From: Triparma columacea | Taxonomy: Eukaryota > Sar > Bolidophyceae > Parmales > Triparmaceae | Length of the DNA stretch: 64,000 nucleotides | Assembly: GCA_030267965.1 (NCBI GenBank) | Contig: BRYA01000438.1 | Span: forward strand, 2,474 to 66,473 | Direction: 5' to 3' | Shown: piece after piece, positions 63,257 through 64,000 of the stretch | How the letters are laid out: the number at the start of each line of letters is the position of its first letter | Numbering within the stretch: position 1 is the first letter of the stretch | Notes under the pieces: generated by a model | Told to the model about the DNA's origin: nothing | Database searches by the model: none | What the model saw: the letters and a program-made list of their open reading frames with translations, nothing else | Position numbers and translations under genes: made by a program

Positions 63257-63366
63257 GGAGTTATAGCGGGACATGTCAAAATCAAATTGTTCAGAATTGT
63301 TTCCTATTCAAACAATTTTTGTGTCGTATCGTTCGTTGGTATTACGTGCAATTTGTTGTCCTAATC

Positions 63367-63570
63367 CCCCCCCCCCCCCCCCGCCATTTTCTTCCCATCC
63401 CCTCTCTCCCCATTTCTTCCCACCCCCCTCCACCCCCCTCCAACCCCCACTTTTTACCACTCATTCTCCTTCAGCAACGCCCCCCCCCCCGCCATTTCTT
63501 CCCATCCCCCCTTCCACCCCCCTCCTACCCCCCTCCTACCCCCACATTTACCAGTCATTCTCCTTCTTCC
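63367..63570. repeat. Poly-C tracts and partial duplication at gene 3' end
   Basis: Two related C-rich blocks, each beginning with a C-run, then GCCATTT(T)CTTCCCATCCCC, and ending with TTTACCA(C/G)TCATTCTCCTTC. The second copy includes the stop codon region of the adjacent minus-strand gene; the first is a partial copy of that 3' end. Confidence 0.75.
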
Positions 63571-64000
63571 ACTGGATCAACGCCTTCAGGTACGGTTTCT
63601 TTGACTTCATGCTAAATATGTGTTCGCGAATGAATGTCTTCCACACCTTATCCCCCTCGTCCCCCGCCTCAACGCAAAATGCGCGTATCCTCTTGAGCGT
63701 GAACAACATCATGACCTTGACCTTGGCGCTTACCTGGTTCGTAAGAAGGCGGCTGCTTAGGACCTGGTTGGCCTGGGCGCCGAGATGCTTGAGGAGCAGG
63801 GGCTTGAAGTGAGCGAGCAAGCCCGAGTTGACCTTGTGGAATTTTGGATCTTCCTCGCCCCGAAACTCGTTCGGGGTTTTGCTCGCGCTCTTGTTGAGGC
63901 TGAGCAGGGCCAAGAAATCCGGTGCCATGGGTGTGTGGGTCTTGGACAATATCTTGTCATAGATTGTCAGCTCGTGGAAGGCCAGCTTGGCGACCCATGA
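63548..64000 (-). CDS. C-terminal part of an unknown protein (5' end outside window)
   Basis: The minus-strand frame is open from the window edge to the stop at 63548 (150 codons visible). The sequence is helical and basic: VAKLAFHELTIYDKILSK, FLALLSLNKSASKTP, HFKPLLLKHLGAQANQVLSSRLLTNQVS, FTLKRIRAFCVEAG and KKPYLKALIQWKKEN. I recognise no family. The regular Leu pattern suggests an all-helical domain. Strand and frame are supported by good codon use and by the lack of stops. Confidence 0.55.
   Translation of the reverse strand, partial: SWVAKLAFHELTIYDKILSKTHTPMAPDFLALLSLNKSASKTPNEFRGEEDPKFHKVNSGLLAHFKPLLLKHLGAQANQVLSSRLLTNQVSAKVKVMMLFTLKRIRAFCVEAGDEGDKVWKTFIREHIFSMKSKKPYLKALIQWKKENDW

Overview
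The window is nuclear DNA of a photosynthetic eukaryote with a secondary red-type plastid. An ochrophyte stramenopile (diatom or Parmales relative) is my best guess. The evidence is spliceosomal introns in almost every gene (GTGAG/GTAAG...CAG, mostly 60-200 nt with very C/T-rich 3' ends), cytosolic ribosome, V-ATPase, ESCRT and tubby genes, and two nuclear genes for plastid proteins whose N-termini begin with an ER signal peptide. One of these has an A-F cleavage context typical of algae whose plastids are reached through the ER. The lineage is inferred from these features, not from a search. Exon models were built by hand from GT-AG sites, reading phase and protein-family continuity; no transcript data were available.

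Layout. 1-11.6 kb: a truncated multi-pass membrane protein (-), a 7-exon GH31 glycosidase (-), an ApaH-like phosphatase (+), a SpoU/TrmH RNA methyltransferase (-), a paralogue of the first membrane protein (+) and a third, unrelated-looking membrane protein (-). 11.8-17 kb: ribokinase (+), MAP2K-like kinase (-), GNAT acetyltransferase (-). 17.2-25 kb: a PPRG-repeat/C2/EF-hand protein (+), ribosomal protein eL28 (-), an AKTIP/FTS-like E2 variant (+), a tubby-like protein (+). 25-29.2 kb: a small coiled-coil protein (-) and a long coiled-coil protein (+). 29.4-37.7 kb: a nearly complete Ty1/copia retrotransposon, followed by a very AT-rich island. 38.4-46.2 kb: a small thylakoid-lumen-type protein (+), a large 7-exon ankyrin/CCCH protein (-), tRNA m7G46 methyltransferase (+). 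46.2-55.8 kb: a protein kinase-PP2C fusion (-), V-ATPase subunit E (-), an ankyrin-class II HDAC (+). 55.9-64 kb: a CHMP7-like ESCRT-III protein (-), an unrecognised 767-residue protein (+), a GT4 glycosyltransferase (-), a plastid DUF2854 protein (+) and the C-terminal part of an unknown gene (-).

The genes are dense and mostly unrelated in function, as is usual in a compact algal genome. The items that stand out are the copia element whose Pol starts with a cytosine-methyltransferase-like domain and follows Gag across one in-frame UGA; the kinase-PP2C fusion with an N-myristoylation-type start; the PPRG-C2-EF-hand protein with a 7-nt first coding exon; the large ankyrin/zinc-finger protein; and a short recurrent GCTTCGCTC-type motif in many introns. 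Conserved enzymes repeatedly carry Gly/Glu-rich insertions encoded by G-runs.
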